The translations under genes were made by a program, and so were the position numbers. The notes beneath the pieces were generated by a model, which did not search any database, had not been told where the DNA came from, and saw nothing but the letters and a program-made list of their open reading frames with translations. This document shows, piece by piece, positions 25,479-35,900 of a stretch of DNA of 51,515 nucleotides. The stretch's first letter is position 1; every line of letters begins with the position of its first letter. Origin of the DNA: Bacteroidales bacterium (GTDB taxonomy: Bacteria > Bacteroidota > Bacteroidia > Bacteroidales > UBA7960); the NCBI GenBank assembly GCA_007129255.1, contig SKVW01000118.1, positions 1 to 51,515 of the forward strand. Direction: 5' to 3'.

Positions 25479-26534
25479 TTATTGATCGAAGTTTTCCAAA
25501 AAAAAGGACAAGGGCCGCATGATGCGGTTAAAAACATAATACTGTGCCAGGGCAAAATCTCCCTCATTCACCTGCAAATAAAACCGGTTGGGATCATATC
25601 CATGTGCTGCCGAAAGGCCCATGGGGTCGCCGGGCAGGGGTTCGCGCCGGAAAAAACCCAGGCTGATCTCCTGACCGGTAATGCCTGCAATTTTCACGAA
25701 AAGAAAGGGTTGGTCCATTTTAAGATCTTTCATCCGTTGTTCTTCCTCATCAATGGCCAGCCTTTCATAACGAAGGCCTGAAAAACTATTCAGAAACCTT
25801 TCTGCCCTTGCCTGATTTATCTGATACTTGCTCAAAGTCACTCCTTCCGGAGTTTTCAATACAAAACCTTCAGCGATGTGGTTTTGAAGGACAAAAGATT
25901 CCGCAGGATCCTCCATAAAAGTCATCTCTATTCTGTCGACTTCATCAGGCGCAAGATCAACCACTACCGGGTCGCGCCACACATGTTCCTTTACAAGGTA
26001 TACATCTTTCAATCCGCCTGTAACCCCGGGCAAATGGACGGCAAAGGGAATATCCGCCCCCTCCTTACGCATATAGGTGCTTTCTCCGTCCGGGGTGTTT
26101 TCTCCCACATAAAAGCTTTTGGTGTTTGTTAAGCGGTCCAGAAAATGTATATTACCCGGAAGGCGGATCCAATGGCTTCTTTCATAAATGTTTACCTTCA
26201 CGCCCTGCTCATCAAGCAGCCGGTTTACCATGGCCTGTTCTGCCATGGGGACCGGCAACCTCACTGCCTGGTTGCGTAAGGTGGACAAAAGATCTCTTAC
26301 AGCCGACCGATTGACATGGAAGTTTTCATTTAAAAGCCAATTCCCTTCCACCGTTTTTTCAAGAACAACAGACTCTTCTCCGGGTTTTTTCATTTCAATC
26401 CTGCCTATGTTTCCTGTATGCTCCATCCGGAAATCCCTTTCATGAACGGGACCATCACCAAAAAAAATCACTGCCAGGGCTATAAGCACCAGTAACAGGG
26501 CCCCGGCAAATAAGGCAAAAGCTTTTTTTTTCAT
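25479..26534 (-). CDS. DUF4340 domain-containing membrane-anchored protein
   Basis: A 351-residue protein with one N-terminal transmembrane helix (about residues 4-25) and a large extracytoplasmic part of repeated DUF4340 type. It shows the family pattern of short beta-rich segments with ENTPDGESTYMR-like and DVYLVKEHVWRDPVVVDL-like blocks. The gene directly follows gldG (17 bases) and precedes dnaN. DUF4340 proteins often accompany GldFG-type ABC transporters and probably form part of the same membrane complex; no biochemical function is established. Confidence 0.8.
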   Translation of the reverse strand: MKKKAFALFAGALLLVLIALAVIFFGDGPVHERDFRMEHTGNIGRIEMKKPGEESVVLEKTVEGNWLLNENFHVNRSAVRDLLSTLRNQAVRLPVPMAEQAMVNRLLDEQGVKVNIYERSHWIRLPGNIHFLDRLTNTKSFYVGENTPDGESTYMRKEGADIPFAVHLPGVTGGLKDVYLVKEHVWRDPVVVDLAPDEVDRIEMTFMEDPAESFVLQNHIAEGFVLKTPEGVTLSKYQINQARAERFLNSFSGLRYERLAIDEEEQRMKDLKMDQPFLFVKIAGITGQEISLGFFRREPLPGDPMGLSAAHGYDPNRFYLQVNEGDFALAQYYVFNRIMRPLSFFLENFDQ

Positions 26535-26551
26535 TTTTTCTGCGGCATAAA

Positions 26552-28288
26552 TTATCTGCTAAAACGTCTTTTTCGCCAAAATATCCTTAAAATCCCGAAA
26601 CCAAATACCAGCAATACGGGCAGGAGCATGTTGGCGATTTGCACCTGAAGGCGGTCCTGGCTAATACGGGTTCTGTCGAGCATTCGCAACCTGATTTCTT
26701 TGGCGCGGGCCTCAATCAGGCCCGAATCATCGGTAAGATAGTTTACAGCATTCAGGATAAAATCCTTGTTTCCAAAGGTTTCCCCGCTATAGCGGTCATA
26801 GCCCAATGGCAAGGGTTCATTTCCCCGTTCAAACTGGTTGCGGATGATGTCACCGTCGGCTACCACCACCATGGCAGTATGCTCGCTTTTGTCACGCAAC
26901 TGAAAGCCTGCAGGCAAATCAACTTCCGGCGGAATGCGGTTGCGGAAAACGGATTCAAAATTTCCTTCCAGCAAGGCAGCCACCGGTTTTGGGCCTTCCC
27001 GGAAAAGCTGCTCATCCGGTGGGTTTTGCAAAATATCCAACCCGATGCGGGTTGGGGTCTGAAGCACCCGGGTATACGGGGAGGTGTGAAGCAGGTATGT
27101 TTTTTCGATATCCCCGGCAGCGACAGTATCAATGCTGCTGACAAATTCAGTACGAACAAGGTTCATGTTTTTTACGATGGGATGTTCACTGGCGGGAGAT
27201 ACCAATGGAAAAAAGTGCCAGGGCAACAGGCTGATTTGCGGGCGGGATCCCACATAACCCGTGGTAACGGGTATGGGCGCAGCATTGAGGTCCTGCAAAA
27301 GGTCCGTATTCATGCGCACTCCATAATTGAACAGCATATCATCAAGGTTAATGGGCCAGCCCATGCCAATGGTTTCATAATCCGGGGGCCTGAGGCTGTC
27401 CATATCGGCAAATACAGGGTCAACCAGCCATAGCAGGGATCCCCCGTTCATCACAAACTGGTCCAGGATAAATTTATCCTCCTCAGTGAAAGGCTCCTGT
27501 GGATCAGCCACGATAAGAGTTTTGAAGGACTCCACATTCTGGTAGCGTTCATCAATGCGTACCCTTTCCACCTCATAAAAGCGCTCCAGGGAATGGGTAA
27601 TGTCGGCCACATAACGATGATCGTATTCTCCCTGTCCTTCCAGGAAACCGACTTTTTCTTTTTCGGAAATGGTAAGCTGGCGAATGGCCGATGCAATGTT
27701 GTACTCCAGGGCTTGTGCCGAATTGTTCAGCACTTGTTCCGGAGGCATGCCCATCTGGTCATGCAACAATTTCAGAGGAACTTCTTTACCGTCATAGCTG
27801 ACCAAAGCACCCGGGAAAATAACCTGCTGGGAGGTGGCATCATCCCCCCGAACCTGCAATTGTGTAGGCTCCAACCCTTTGCTCATAAGCATGTCATAAG
27901 TGCGGGAAACCTGCTCCCGGTCACCAGCACGGGCGGGATTAATAAACGCGTAATCAATATAGTCGGAATAGGCGCGGAACTCATCCAGCATCTCGCGGGT
28001 CTGGTTGCGTAGACGGGTAAAACCTGCAGGAAAACTCCCTTCAAGGTAAACCCGGAAATAAACCATGTCATCCAGTTCCCGGAGCATTTCTTTGGTGGCA
28101 TCCGTGAGAGAATAGCGCCGCTCAGTAGTCATGTCAAAACGGGCAAACCTCGCCGAACCAAACACATTCAAGGCAATAATGATCAGAATGCCGGCAAGCA
28201 ACTGCATATAATTGATCCGCTTTACATCTTTGCGCCCGGTGTATACCTGGCCCCCGGCTTCCTGCTTTGATTTTCCTTTATTGAACAT
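26552..28288 (-). CDS. gldG: Gliding motility-associated ABC transporter auxiliary protein GldG
   Basis: A 578-residue protein with a transmembrane helix near residues 27-47, a large periplasmic domain of the ABC-transporter auxiliary type, and a second helix at the C-terminus (about 550-570). Landmarks are the RRYSLTDATKEMLRELDD stretch, the AIRQLT...KVGFLEGQGEYDHRYV region and FVMNGGSLLWLVDPV. In Flavobacterium, GldA, GldF and GldG form an ABC transporter needed for gliding. The ATPase gene gldA is not in the window. Many non-gliding Bacteroidota keep gldFG, so the presence of the pair does not prove motility. Confidence 0.9.
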   Translation of the reverse strand: MFNKGKSKQEAGGQVYTGRKDVKRINYMQLLAGILIIIALNVFGSARFARFDMTTERRYSLTDATKEMLRELDDMVYFRVYLEGSFPAGFTRLRNQTREMLDEFRAYSDYIDYAFINPARAGDREQVSRTYDMLMSKGLEPTQLQVRGDDATSQQVIFPGALVSYDGKEVPLKLLHDQMGMPPEQVLNNSAQALEYNIASAIRQLTISEKEKVGFLEGQGEYDHRYVADITHSLERFYEVERVRIDERYQNVESFKTLIVADPQEPFTEEDKFILDQFVMNGGSLLWLVDPVFADMDSLRPPDYETIGMGWPINLDDMLFNYGVRMNTDLLQDLNAAPIPVTTGYVGSRPQISLLPWHFFPLVSPASEHPIVKNMNLVRTEFVSSIDTVAAGDIEKTYLLHTSPYTRVLQTPTRIGLDILQNPPDEQLFREGPKPVAALLEGNFESVFRNRIPPEVDLPAGFQLRDKSEHTAMVVVADGDIIRNQFERGNEPLPLGYDRYSGETFGNKDFILNAVNYLTDDSGLIEARAKEIRLRMLDRTRISQDRLQVQIANMLLPVLLVFGFGILRIFWRKRRFSR

Positions 28289-28344
28289 GAAAAATCTGAT
28301 GTTTTAATTAGGTAATTTAATTATTTAGTTAAATCTTCTGCTGA

Positions 28345-29073
28345 TCACCATTTACGGCTCTCCAGTTTTATCTTGGTAAATAAAAGAAATACAGCAATAA
28401 TGCTCAAAAAGTACAAAACATCCCGGGTGTCGATCACCCCTCTGCCCATTGACATATAATGGGAATACATTCCAAGGTCCCTGATGAACAGGTCGAATCT
28501 TCCGAAAAGGTCAAGGGAGTAAATCATTTCAAAGCCGATAAAAGCAAACCCACAAAGAAACAGGGCGATAATAAAGGAAATGATCTGGTTTTCGGTAAGT
28601 GAGGAAGCAAACAACCCGATGGCCACAAAAGTAGCCCCAAGAAAAAACAGCCCGAAATAAGAACCCCAGATCCCTCCGCTATCCACCCCGGGATAGGAAG
28701 CATAATGTGAAACGGTAAAGAAATAGATCAGGGTAGGCAGCAGGGAAAAAAGTACCAGTACCAGACCGGCAAAAAATTTGGAAAAAATGATCTGCAGATC
28801 GGTAATGGGTTTGGTTAGCAGCATTTCTATGGTACCGGATTTTTTCTCATCGGCAAAAAACCGCATGGTGATGGCCGGTATCAGGAAAAGAAAAACATAG
28901 GGTCCTAGGCTGAACAATCCTTCCAGATTGGCATAACCTGACTCAAGAATGTTGTACTGGCCCGGAAAAACCCATAAAAACAAGCTGATGATGGTCAGAA
29001 ATACGGCGATAACAATGTATCCGATCAGGCTGTTAAAAAAATTATTTATTTCTCTTTTTAAAAGTGTGAGCAT
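28345..29073 (-). CDS. gldF: Gliding motility-associated ABC transporter permease GldF
   Basis: A 242-residue integral membrane protein with six predicted helices, of the ABC-2 permease type. Recognisable parts are the start LKREINNFFNSLIGYI, PAITMRFFADEKKSGTIEMLLTKPITD (about residues 60-87) and a C-terminal helix ending LLFTKIKLESRKW. It is the membrane partner of GldG, 56 bases upstream of it, and follows the SAM hydrolase gene by two bases, so these genes are one operon. Confidence 0.92.
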   Translation of the reverse strand: MLTLLKREINNFFNSLIGYIVIAVFLTIISLFLWVFPGQYNILESGYANLEGLFSLGPYVFLFLIPAITMRFFADEKKSGTIEMLLTKPITDLQIIFSKFFAGLVLVLFSLLPTLIYFFTVSHYASYPGVDSGGIWGSYFGLFFLGATFVAIGLFASSLTENQIISFIIALFLCGFAFIGFEMIYSLDLFGRFDLFIRDLGMYSHYMSMGRGVIDTRDVLYFLSIIAVFLLFTKIKLESRKW

Positions 29074-29075
29074 AT

Positions 29076-29870
29076 TTATTGTTCCGGTTCTTTATTAAAA
29101 TCAATGGATACGGTATCGTTCATTTGCAGCCCCAAAAGGCTGGAAGCTTTTCCCTGGTTGATGGCTATTTCCAGGAAACCTGTGGAACTGAACATGGCCA
29201 GTTTTTCCCCGGGTACCACATCAGAATAGGAAGAAAGGATGCGTGCGATGCCATTGTCAGGGCCCCGGAAGTTAATATGGAATGGCCTTCCTTTTCCGGT
29301 TTTTCTGAATAAATCGTAATCAATATTTACAAATACATTTTCATAATCATCAACAAATATCACCTTGCCAATGATCCTGTCGGGATGCACCACGGGTTTA
29401 AAAGGTATCCGCTGATTCAGTGACTGGTATGGTTTTCCCACAGAATCCAGTGATTTCCCTTCTGCGATCATGGCGGCCGCTTTGGCAAAAACATCCCGTG
29501 TGGAAAAAGTGAAATAGTCGGTATCCTGCAAAATTTCCAGTTCAACTACTTCATCGGGTGCATTGTCAAAAAGCAGGGAAAAAACGCCATTGTCCGCACC
29601 CACAAAAAAGTGACCCTGGTGCCTGACAGCAACATGGGGGGTTTGCAGCCCCGCCTCGGTGTTCATTCCCAAAAGATGAACGGTTCCTTCCGGAAAATTT
29701 TGCCAGCTGTTTTTCAGCACAAAACTTGCCTGCATGATGTCAAAACTCGGCACCTGGTGAGTGATGTCAACAATGGTCGCACCCGGAATAAGCTTCAGCA
29801 ACGTTCCTTTTACTGCACCCGCGTAGTGGTTTCCACAGCCCCAGTCACTGGTGAGGGTGATTATTGTCAT
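29076..29870 (-). CDS. SAM hydroxide adenosyltransferase (DUF62 family)
   Basis: A 264-residue protein of the fluorinase/chlorinase-like fold that, in most bacteria, hydrolyses S-adenosylmethionine to adenosine and methionine. The N-terminal ITLTSDWG motif with catalytic Asp, the GATIVDITHQVPSFDI stretch, VGADNGVFS and the C-terminal IVFVDDYENVFVNI are typical. No halide-site features that would argue for halogenation stand out. It is the first gene of the gldF-gldG-DUF4340-dnaN cluster. Confidence 0.88.
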   Translation of the reverse strand: MTIITLTSDWGCGNHYAGAVKGTLLKLIPGATIVDITHQVPSFDIMQASFVLKNSWQNFPEGTVHLLGMNTEAGLQTPHVAVRHQGHFFVGADNGVFSLLFDNAPDEVVELEILQDTDYFTFSTRDVFAKAAAMIAEGKSLDSVGKPYQSLNQRIPFKPVVHPDRIIGKVIFVDDYENVFVNIDYDLFRKTGKGRPFHINFRGPDNGIARILSSYSDVVPGEKLAMFSSTGFLEIAINQGKASSLLGLQMNDTVSIDFNKEPEQ

Positions 29871-30054
29871 GGATCGGTTTCCTTAAATCTCTGTAATTAA
29901 AACAACCTTAAATGTTAATTATTACCCGCAAAATTGAGAAAAATATTGTTATTTTGCACATTCAAAAGTACGTATTTATTCTGAGCCGGAAAGTCTTTAT
30001 AGAAGGCTTTTCATAAACGCAATTATTCACTTCCTCAAAAACCGAACCCTTTTT

Positions 30055-31062
30055 ATGGGTGAAAAAAATTTTACACTGGAGCGGATTCATCCTCCCGACA
30101 TTTTTGGGTTAAGGGAAGAAAAGCTGCAGATTCTGCGCAACATCTTTCCAAAATTAAAACTGGTTTCCCGGGGAGAGGAACTCAAAGCCATTGGCGATGA
30201 TCTGGAACTGAAACAGTTTGAAGAAAAGTTTGAACTGATGCTGACGCATTACGACCAGTTTGGAAAACTTACCGAAGAGAACATTTTGGAGATCATGGCC
30301 CAGGATAACGGTAAAATCTCTCCTGCTAAAGAAGAGGAGGATGGCTTGTTGATCTTACATGGCAAGGGCGGCATGCAAATCAGAGCCCGGACGCCCAACC
30401 AGGTGCGCATGGTGGAAGGTATAAAAAAAAATGACATGCTCTTTGCCATTGGCCCGGCAGGAACGGGTAAAACATATACTGCCGTAGCACTTGCTGTTAA
30501 AGCATTAAAGAGCAAAGAAGTTCGGCGCATCATTCTGGCGCGTCCGGCTGTGGAGGCTGGTGAAAGCCTGGGATTTTTACCAGGTGATCTCAAGGATAAA
30601 CTTGATCCATACCTTCAGCCTCTTTATGATGCCCTTCGCGACATGATACCCCCGGCAAAACTTAATGGGTACCTTGAAGACGGAACCATAGAAATTGCTC
30701 CCCTGGCCTTTATGCGCGGGCGAACCCTGGACAATGCCTTTGCCATACTGGATGAAGCACAAAATGCTTCCGACAGCCAGTTAAAAATGTTTTTAACCCG
30801 TATGGGCAAGTCGGCTAAATTTATTGTAACCGGCGATGTTACACAGATCGACCTCCCCCGCAACCAGGTTTCGGGACTTATTACCGCTACAAAGATCCTG
30901 AACAGGATCAAGGGCGTCGAATTTGTTTTTCTTGGTGAAAAAGACGTGGTGCGGCATGCTTTGGTCACCCGCATTATTGACGCCTATGAGCGAATCAGGC
31001 CACCTTCCGGTTCCCAAAAAAAAGAAGAAAAAGAAAACCCAAATAAAGAAACCAATAAATAA
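30055..31062 (+). CDS. PhoH-like ATPase
   Basis: A 335-residue protein: an N-terminal region of about 100 residues, then a P-loop NTPase domain with Walker A GPAGTGKTYTA (about residues 132-142), Walker B FAILDEAQNAS, and the SAKFIVTGDVTQIDLPR segment diagnostic of the PhoH family. PhoH proteins are linked to RNA metabolism and phosphate starvation, but their substrate is not well defined. It is followed by purC after ten bases. The C-terminal tail is short and lysine-rich. Confidence 0.92.
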   Translation: MGEKNFTLERIHPPDIFGLREEKLQILRNIFPKLKLVSRGEELKAIGDDLELKQFEEKFELMLTHYDQFGKLTEENILEIMAQDNGKISPAKEEEDGLLILHGKGGMQIRARTPNQVRMVEGIKKNDMLFAIGPAGTGKTYTAVALAVKALKSKEVRRIILARPAVEAGESLGFLPGDLKDKLDPYLQPLYDALRDMIPPAKLNGYLEDGTIEIAPLAFMRGRTLDNAFAILDEAQNASDSQLKMFLTRMGKSAKFIVTGDVTQIDLPRNQVSGLITATKILNRIKGVEFVFLGEKDVVRHALVTRIIDAYERIRPPSGSQKKEEKENPNKETNK

Positions 31063-31071
31063 TTTTTATTC

Positions 31072-32016
31072 ATGAAAGCCTTAACCGCTACCAATTTTAA
31101 TTTCCCGGGACAAACATCCGTTTATAAAGGAAAAGTCAGGGACGTGTATACCATTGATAATGAATTAATGCTCATGGTGGTTACCGACCGCATTTCAGCA
31201 TTTGATGCGATCTTACCCGATGGGATCCCTTACAAAGGACAGGTACTCAATCAAATTGCGGCCAAATTTCTGGATGCCACTTCAGACATTGTCCCCAACT
31301 GGAAACTGGACACCCCCGACCCCATGGTGACGGCAGGGGTTTTTTGCGAACCTTACAAAGTTGAAATGGTGATAAGGGGTTACCTTGCAGGGCATGCATG
31401 GCGGGAATACAAAAAGGGGGAAAGAACGCTTTGCGGGGTTCCTCTGCCGGAAGGAATGAAAGAAAATGACGCCTTCCCCGAACCCATTATTACCCCTACC
31501 ACCAAGGAAGCCGTCGGCCATGATGAGGATATTTCCAAAGAAGCGATTTTAAAGCAGGGACTGGTGAAACCGGAAGAGTATGACCTACTGGAAGAATACA
31601 CCCGCAAACTTTTCAAAAGAGGAAGCGAAATGGCCAGGGAAAAAGGCCTGCTTCTGGTAGACACCAAATACGAATTTGGGAAAGCCAATGACCGCATTTA
31701 CCTGATTGACGAAATCCACACTCCGGATTCTTCACGATATTTTTATGAGGATGGCTATCAGCAGCGGCAGGATGCCGGGAAACCTCAAAGGCAGCTTTCC
31801 AAGGAATTTGTCAGGGAATGGCTGATGGAACAGGGATTTAACGGACAGACCAAACAGGAACCCCCAAGGATGGACGAAGCTTTTACACAAAAAGTTTCTG
31901 AAAGGTATATTGAATTATTTGAAAAGATCACTGGTGAGAAGTTCATCAAAACCCCGGATGACAACCCACACGAACGGATTGAACAGCATTGCAGGCAGTT
32001 TTTGGAAAACAGGTAA
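31072..32016 (+). CDS. purC: Phosphoribosylaminoimidazole-succinocarboxamide (SAICAR) synthase
   Basis: A 314-residue enzyme of purine synthesis joining CAIR and aspartate with ATP. The glycine-rich YKGKVRDVY opening, [43 protein letters not shown]-like core and [10 protein letters not shown] are those of the long (about 300-residue, eukaryote-like) PurC type common in Bacteroidota. It is cotranscribed with the PhoH-like gene and ends before a terminator. Confidence 0.96.
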   Translation: MKALTATNFNFPGQTSVYKGKVRDVYTIDNELMLMVVTDRISAFDAILPDGIPYKGQVLNQIAAKFLDATSDIVPNWKLDTPDPMVTAGVFCEPYKVEMVIRGYLAGHAWREYKKGERTLCGVPLPEGMKENDAFPEPIITPTTKEAVGHDEDISKEAILKQGLVKPEEYDLLEEYTRKLFKRGSEMAREKGLLLVDTKYEFGKANDRIYLIDEIHTPDSSRYFYEDGYQQRQDAGKPQRQLSKEFVREWLMEQGFNGQTKQEPPRMDEAFTQKVSERYIELFEKITGEKFIKTPDDNPHERIEQHCRQFLENR

Positions 32017-32048
32017 TTTGCTGAAAAACATAATTGGTCATTTCACAA

Positions 32049-32077
32049 AAAGGAGAATTCATTTCTCCCTTTTTTTA
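32049..32077 (+). terminator. Terminator after purC
   Basis: GGAGAA pairs with TTCTCC over a five-base loop, followed by a CTTTTTTT tail. Confidence 0.7.
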
Positions 32078-32160
32078 TGGAAAAAGGATTCAGAGCCCCC
32101 AATTCTTTTTTATCCCTAAATATAACCCTTCCCCAAAATCCCACGTAGAAGAGGAAAAGC

Positions 32161-32225
32161 CGGGTTTACAGGTATGAAAAAATACCTGCTCATAACCCGT
32201 AGAAAACACCTGAAAAAAACAGGTG
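32161..32225. promoter_or_regulatory. Pair of nested dyads upstream of the adhesin locus
   Basis: First element: CAGGTAT-GAAAAA-ATACCTG (32169-32188), itself nested in outer arms CGGGTT and AACCCG (32161-32199). Second element: CACCTG-A7-CAGGTG (32207-32225). Both have A-rich centres and CAGGT/ACCTG arms. They lie 54-118 bases upstream of a possible -7 element, which suits an operator or a transcription-blocking structure. Confidence 0.4.
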
Positions 32226-32278
32226 AAAAAAAATTTTTCTTAACAAGATTAACTGATGACCGGCATAACCTAACCCTC

Positions 32279-32286
32279 TATTTTTG
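32279..32286 (+). promoter_or_regulatory. -7 element of the promoter for the adhesin locus
   Basis: TATTTTTG matches TAnnTTTG. It implies a start near 32292 and supports the ATG at 32334 as the translation start. No clear TTG is present at the -33 distance, so an activator may be required. Confidence 0.4.
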
Positions 32287-32333
32287 TGATACAAAGATTG
32301 ATTGTACCAAATAAACAATACCCTTTCAAGCCG

Positions 32334-32912
32334 ATGAGAAAAAAAATCCGGGCAATCTTTACCCTCGTATTTTTTACCTGCTTTGGTTTTCAGACCCATG
32401 CAGGGGACTTTTCCTGCCAGATTGAAACCACTGGTGGACAAACCACTGTTTGCCAGGGCAAAAGCCTGGTTTTAACAGCCGCTTCCATCAACGGAAGCCT
32501 GCCCTTTGAAAAACATCACTGGGAAGGACCCGAAGGGTTTTTTTCTGAAAAAGATCAATTCTATATACGGATCAATACCGAAACCCCGGGAAATTATGAG
32601 TTTTCTTATACCGGATGGGATGCGGACAATTTCCAGTCCACATGCCAACTCAATATAAGTATTATGCCGCTGCCCTCTGTGAATGTTGAGCAGAAAACCG
32701 GTTTCTTTCGTAGGATCTTTCATCGAAATCCCATGCCGGATCTTTTGGTAGAACTTCAGGAGGGAGAATCGGTGCAATGGTTCCGGGAAGGAAAATCCAT
32801 TCCCCAGGCTGTTTACGAAAAATACCGGCCACAGAAACCTGGGGCTTATAAGGCCAGGACTACCTGTGCAGCAGGTTGCACGGCATTCTCCCAGTCCATT
32901 TTAATTGAATAA
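32334..32912 (+). CDS. Small secreted protein related to the N-terminal module of the SprB-like protein
   Basis: A 192-residue exported protein with signal peptide (about residues 1-24, ending THAG). The mature N-terminus (IETTGGQTTVCQGKSLVLTAA) closely resembles that of the giant protein encoded 29 bases downstream (FETTGGVTEACQGSTFVIT), so the two share a PKD/Ig-like module. It ends without a type IX sorting domain and has five or more cysteines. The ATG at 32334 is chosen for the signal peptide and because it follows a promoter-like element. Its role is unknown; a periplasmic or surface accessory of the adhesin is plausible. Confidence 0.7.
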   Translation: MRKKIRAIFTLVFFTCFGFQTHAGDFSCQIETTGGQTTVCQGKSLVLTAASINGSLPFEKHHWEGPEGFFSEKDQFYIRINTETPGNYEFSYTGWDADNFQSTCQLNISIMPLPSVNVEQKTGFFRRIFHRNPMPDLLVELQEGESVQWFREGKSIPQAVYEKYRPQKPGAYKARTTCAAGCTAFSQSILIE

Positions 32913-32941
32913 AAAGTGTTGTGACCAATATACCAAATGCC

Positions 32942-35900
32942 ATGAAAAGCACTCCAAAAAGAAATCTCTCCTTTCGTAAATCCTATTTATGGTTTACCTG
33001 CGTTTTTTTGTTTTTAACCGGCATGCATTCTTCCCATGCCTTTGCCATTGATGTTACTTTTGAAACTACCGGAGGTGTGACTGAAGCCTGTCAGGGGTCA
33101 ACTTTTGTCATTACCGGAAATGCCGATGGAGGAAATGAGGATTATATAATCTGGGATTGGAGTAGTGATCCCGCCGGAATGGTTACCGTTCTTGATGAAG
33201 ACATTGTCCTTTTCAACACAAACTTCAGTGCTACTCCCGGTGATTACCTGGTAACACTGACAGTGGAGGACAGCGATGGTAACACAGGCATCGGAAATAT
33301 TACCATTACCCTGAAGGAAACCCCCCAGGCAACCATCACTGCGGATGGTCCAACCACTTTCTGTGAGGGCGAATCTGTTTTACTGGAAGCCGATCCTGCC
33401 GATATGGTATTGTATTCCTACAAATGGAGAAGAAACAGTGTAGACATTCCCGGAGAAACCGGCACCGAATACCTGGCAGAACTGGAAGGGACCTACCGCG
33501 TGCGCATTACCGCTGATAACAGTTGCTCAAGCAGTTCAAATCCCATTTCGGTAACGGTGAATGAGCTGCCCAATGTTACTGCATCCAACGACGGCCCGGT
33601 ATGTGAAGGCAATGATCTGCAGTTATTCAGTCAGCCTGATGGGGCTTCTTCTTACTCATGGACCTTTGAAAACGACCCGGGCTTTTCCTCTGATGAGCAA
33701 AATCCGGTACTATTTAATATAGGACCTTCCCAGGCCGGTACCTATACCGTAACGGTAACAGACAATAACAACTGCAGCAATTCCGCATCTACCCTGGTTG
33801 AACTGGTTGAAATACAAATTGATTTGGTAGAAGTAGTGCATAATACCTGCTTTGGAGAAGAAAACGGCAGCATTACCGTAGAAGCTTCCCAGGGAAATCC
33901 CCCTTATTCTTACAACTGGAGCAACGGGCAATCAGGCGCAACCATTGACAACCTTTCGGCAGGCACCTATACCGTAACGGTAACGGATGCCGGCGGATGC
34001 CAGGCTACCCTTGATGTGGAGGTTAATGAAAATTCTGAAGTGGTACCCATGATCACATTTAAACAGGATCTGTTTTGTCATGGAGATGAAAACGGTTGGG
34101 CAGTGGCCCAGGCCTCAGGCGGTACGCCGGGTTATTCCTACCTGTGGAGCAATGGAAGCACCTCTTCCACCGCTATGAACCTTTCGGCCGGAGTATATAC
34201 GGTTACCGTTACCGATGCCCTGGGTTGTACGGGGGAAACTTCGGTTGAAATATTCGAGCCGGATGAACTGATAACTTATGTTTCAGAAAAACAGGATGTG
34301 AGCTGCCTTGCAGACGATGACGGCTGGGCTACCGTGGAAAGTATTGGTGGAACACCGGATTATTCCTATGTTTGGAGCGACGGGCAGGAAGGCCCAACGG
34401 CAACCAACCTGGTTGCAGATGTTTATACGGTTACTACCACCGACTTTTACGGATGTACTACCGAAACCTCTGTTACTATTGATGAAGCAGAAGATATTCA
34501 AATTGATTTTACCGATATTCAGCACCCCTCCTGCTTCGGATATGATGACGGGGAAATTACGGCAGTCCCATCGGGTGGTACTCCCGATTACTCTTATTTA
34601 TGGAGCAATGGAGAAACCACTGCAACCATCAGCGGTCTGGAAGCCGGTATTTACCAGGTAACAGTAACCGATGTCAACGGTTGCCAGGGCGAAGGTGAAA
34701 TAGAACTCATTGACCCCGACCTTTTTGAAGTTAATGTTGTGGATATTGAAAACGTTTACTGTTATGGAGAGGACAATGGTTCTATACTGGTAGAAACCCT
34801 GGGTGGAACTCCTGACTTTACCTATGAATGGAGCCATGGTGCAGACGGTCCCCTGGCCGACGGACTTACGGCAGGGATTTACTCCGTTACCGTTACCGAC
34901 CAGGAAGGATGCCAGGCCACAGCCGAGGCAGAAGTTATCCAGCCGGAAGAGCCCCTTGACCTAAGTATTGATGCCACCCATAATGAATGCTATGGGGATG
35001 AAAACGGAACTGCAACCGCCATAGTCACCGGCGGAACCCCATTTGACAGCGGAGAACCTTATTCCTACCTCTGGAGCAATGGCGCCACTACTGCAGAAAT
35101 TTCCGGGCTGGAAGCCGGAACTTATTCCCTGACCGTTACCGATGCAAATGGTTGTATCATTGAGGACAGCATAGAAATATTGCAACCCGATGAAGAATTA
35201 ACAGCCTATGCTGGACCCGACGAAACCATTTGCAGTGAAGACAATGGAGGCTCATGGATTTTGGGAGGAACCGACCCCTCCAACCCCACCGCAGATGGCG
35301 GAGTACCTCCTTATTCCTATCAATGGGAAGCTGTTCCTGAAGACCCATCCCTTTCAGGACAGGAAAACCTGGAAAACCCGGTTGTAAGTCCCACCCAGGA
35401 AACCACATACACCCTAACGGTTACTGATGACAATGGCTGTACTGCTGTTTCAAGCGCCACCATCAATCTTTGGCCCACGGTAGTAGCCGATGCCGGTGGA
35501 GACGAAGACGGAAATGTATTTATTTGCGAAGGGGCCACCATCAATCTTGGCGGAACTCCATTAGGAATTGGAAACACAGGCTATTACCTGAATGATCCCG
35601 ATATTGATCCGGCCCAATTCACATATCATTGGGAGCAAATTTCCCCCGGAGGCATTACGTTTATTTCAAACGAACCTCATCCGGAAGTTTCCCCGGTTGA
35701 AACCTCTACATACAGGGTCAGGGTTACCGACCAGGGCGGAGACAACTGTGAGGCATACGATACCGTGGTTGTGGAAGTTTTTGATCCCATTACGGCTGAC
35801 ATTATCCCCGATACAGAGATCTGCCATCCCGGAAACAATGGAGATGGTTTCACCCTTAGTGCAAATATCAGCGGAGGATCAGGTGATTATAACTTTTACT

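Noticed and set aside
29934-29956. TTG and TATTTTG considered as a promoter for the PhoH-like gene
   Set aside because: The spacing is only 13 bases and the -7 is one base short of TAnnTTTG.
33838-35190. The regular repeats considered as a DNA-level repeat array
   Set aside because: Periodicity is at the protein level; DNA copies are diverged and the frame is a coding sequence throughout.
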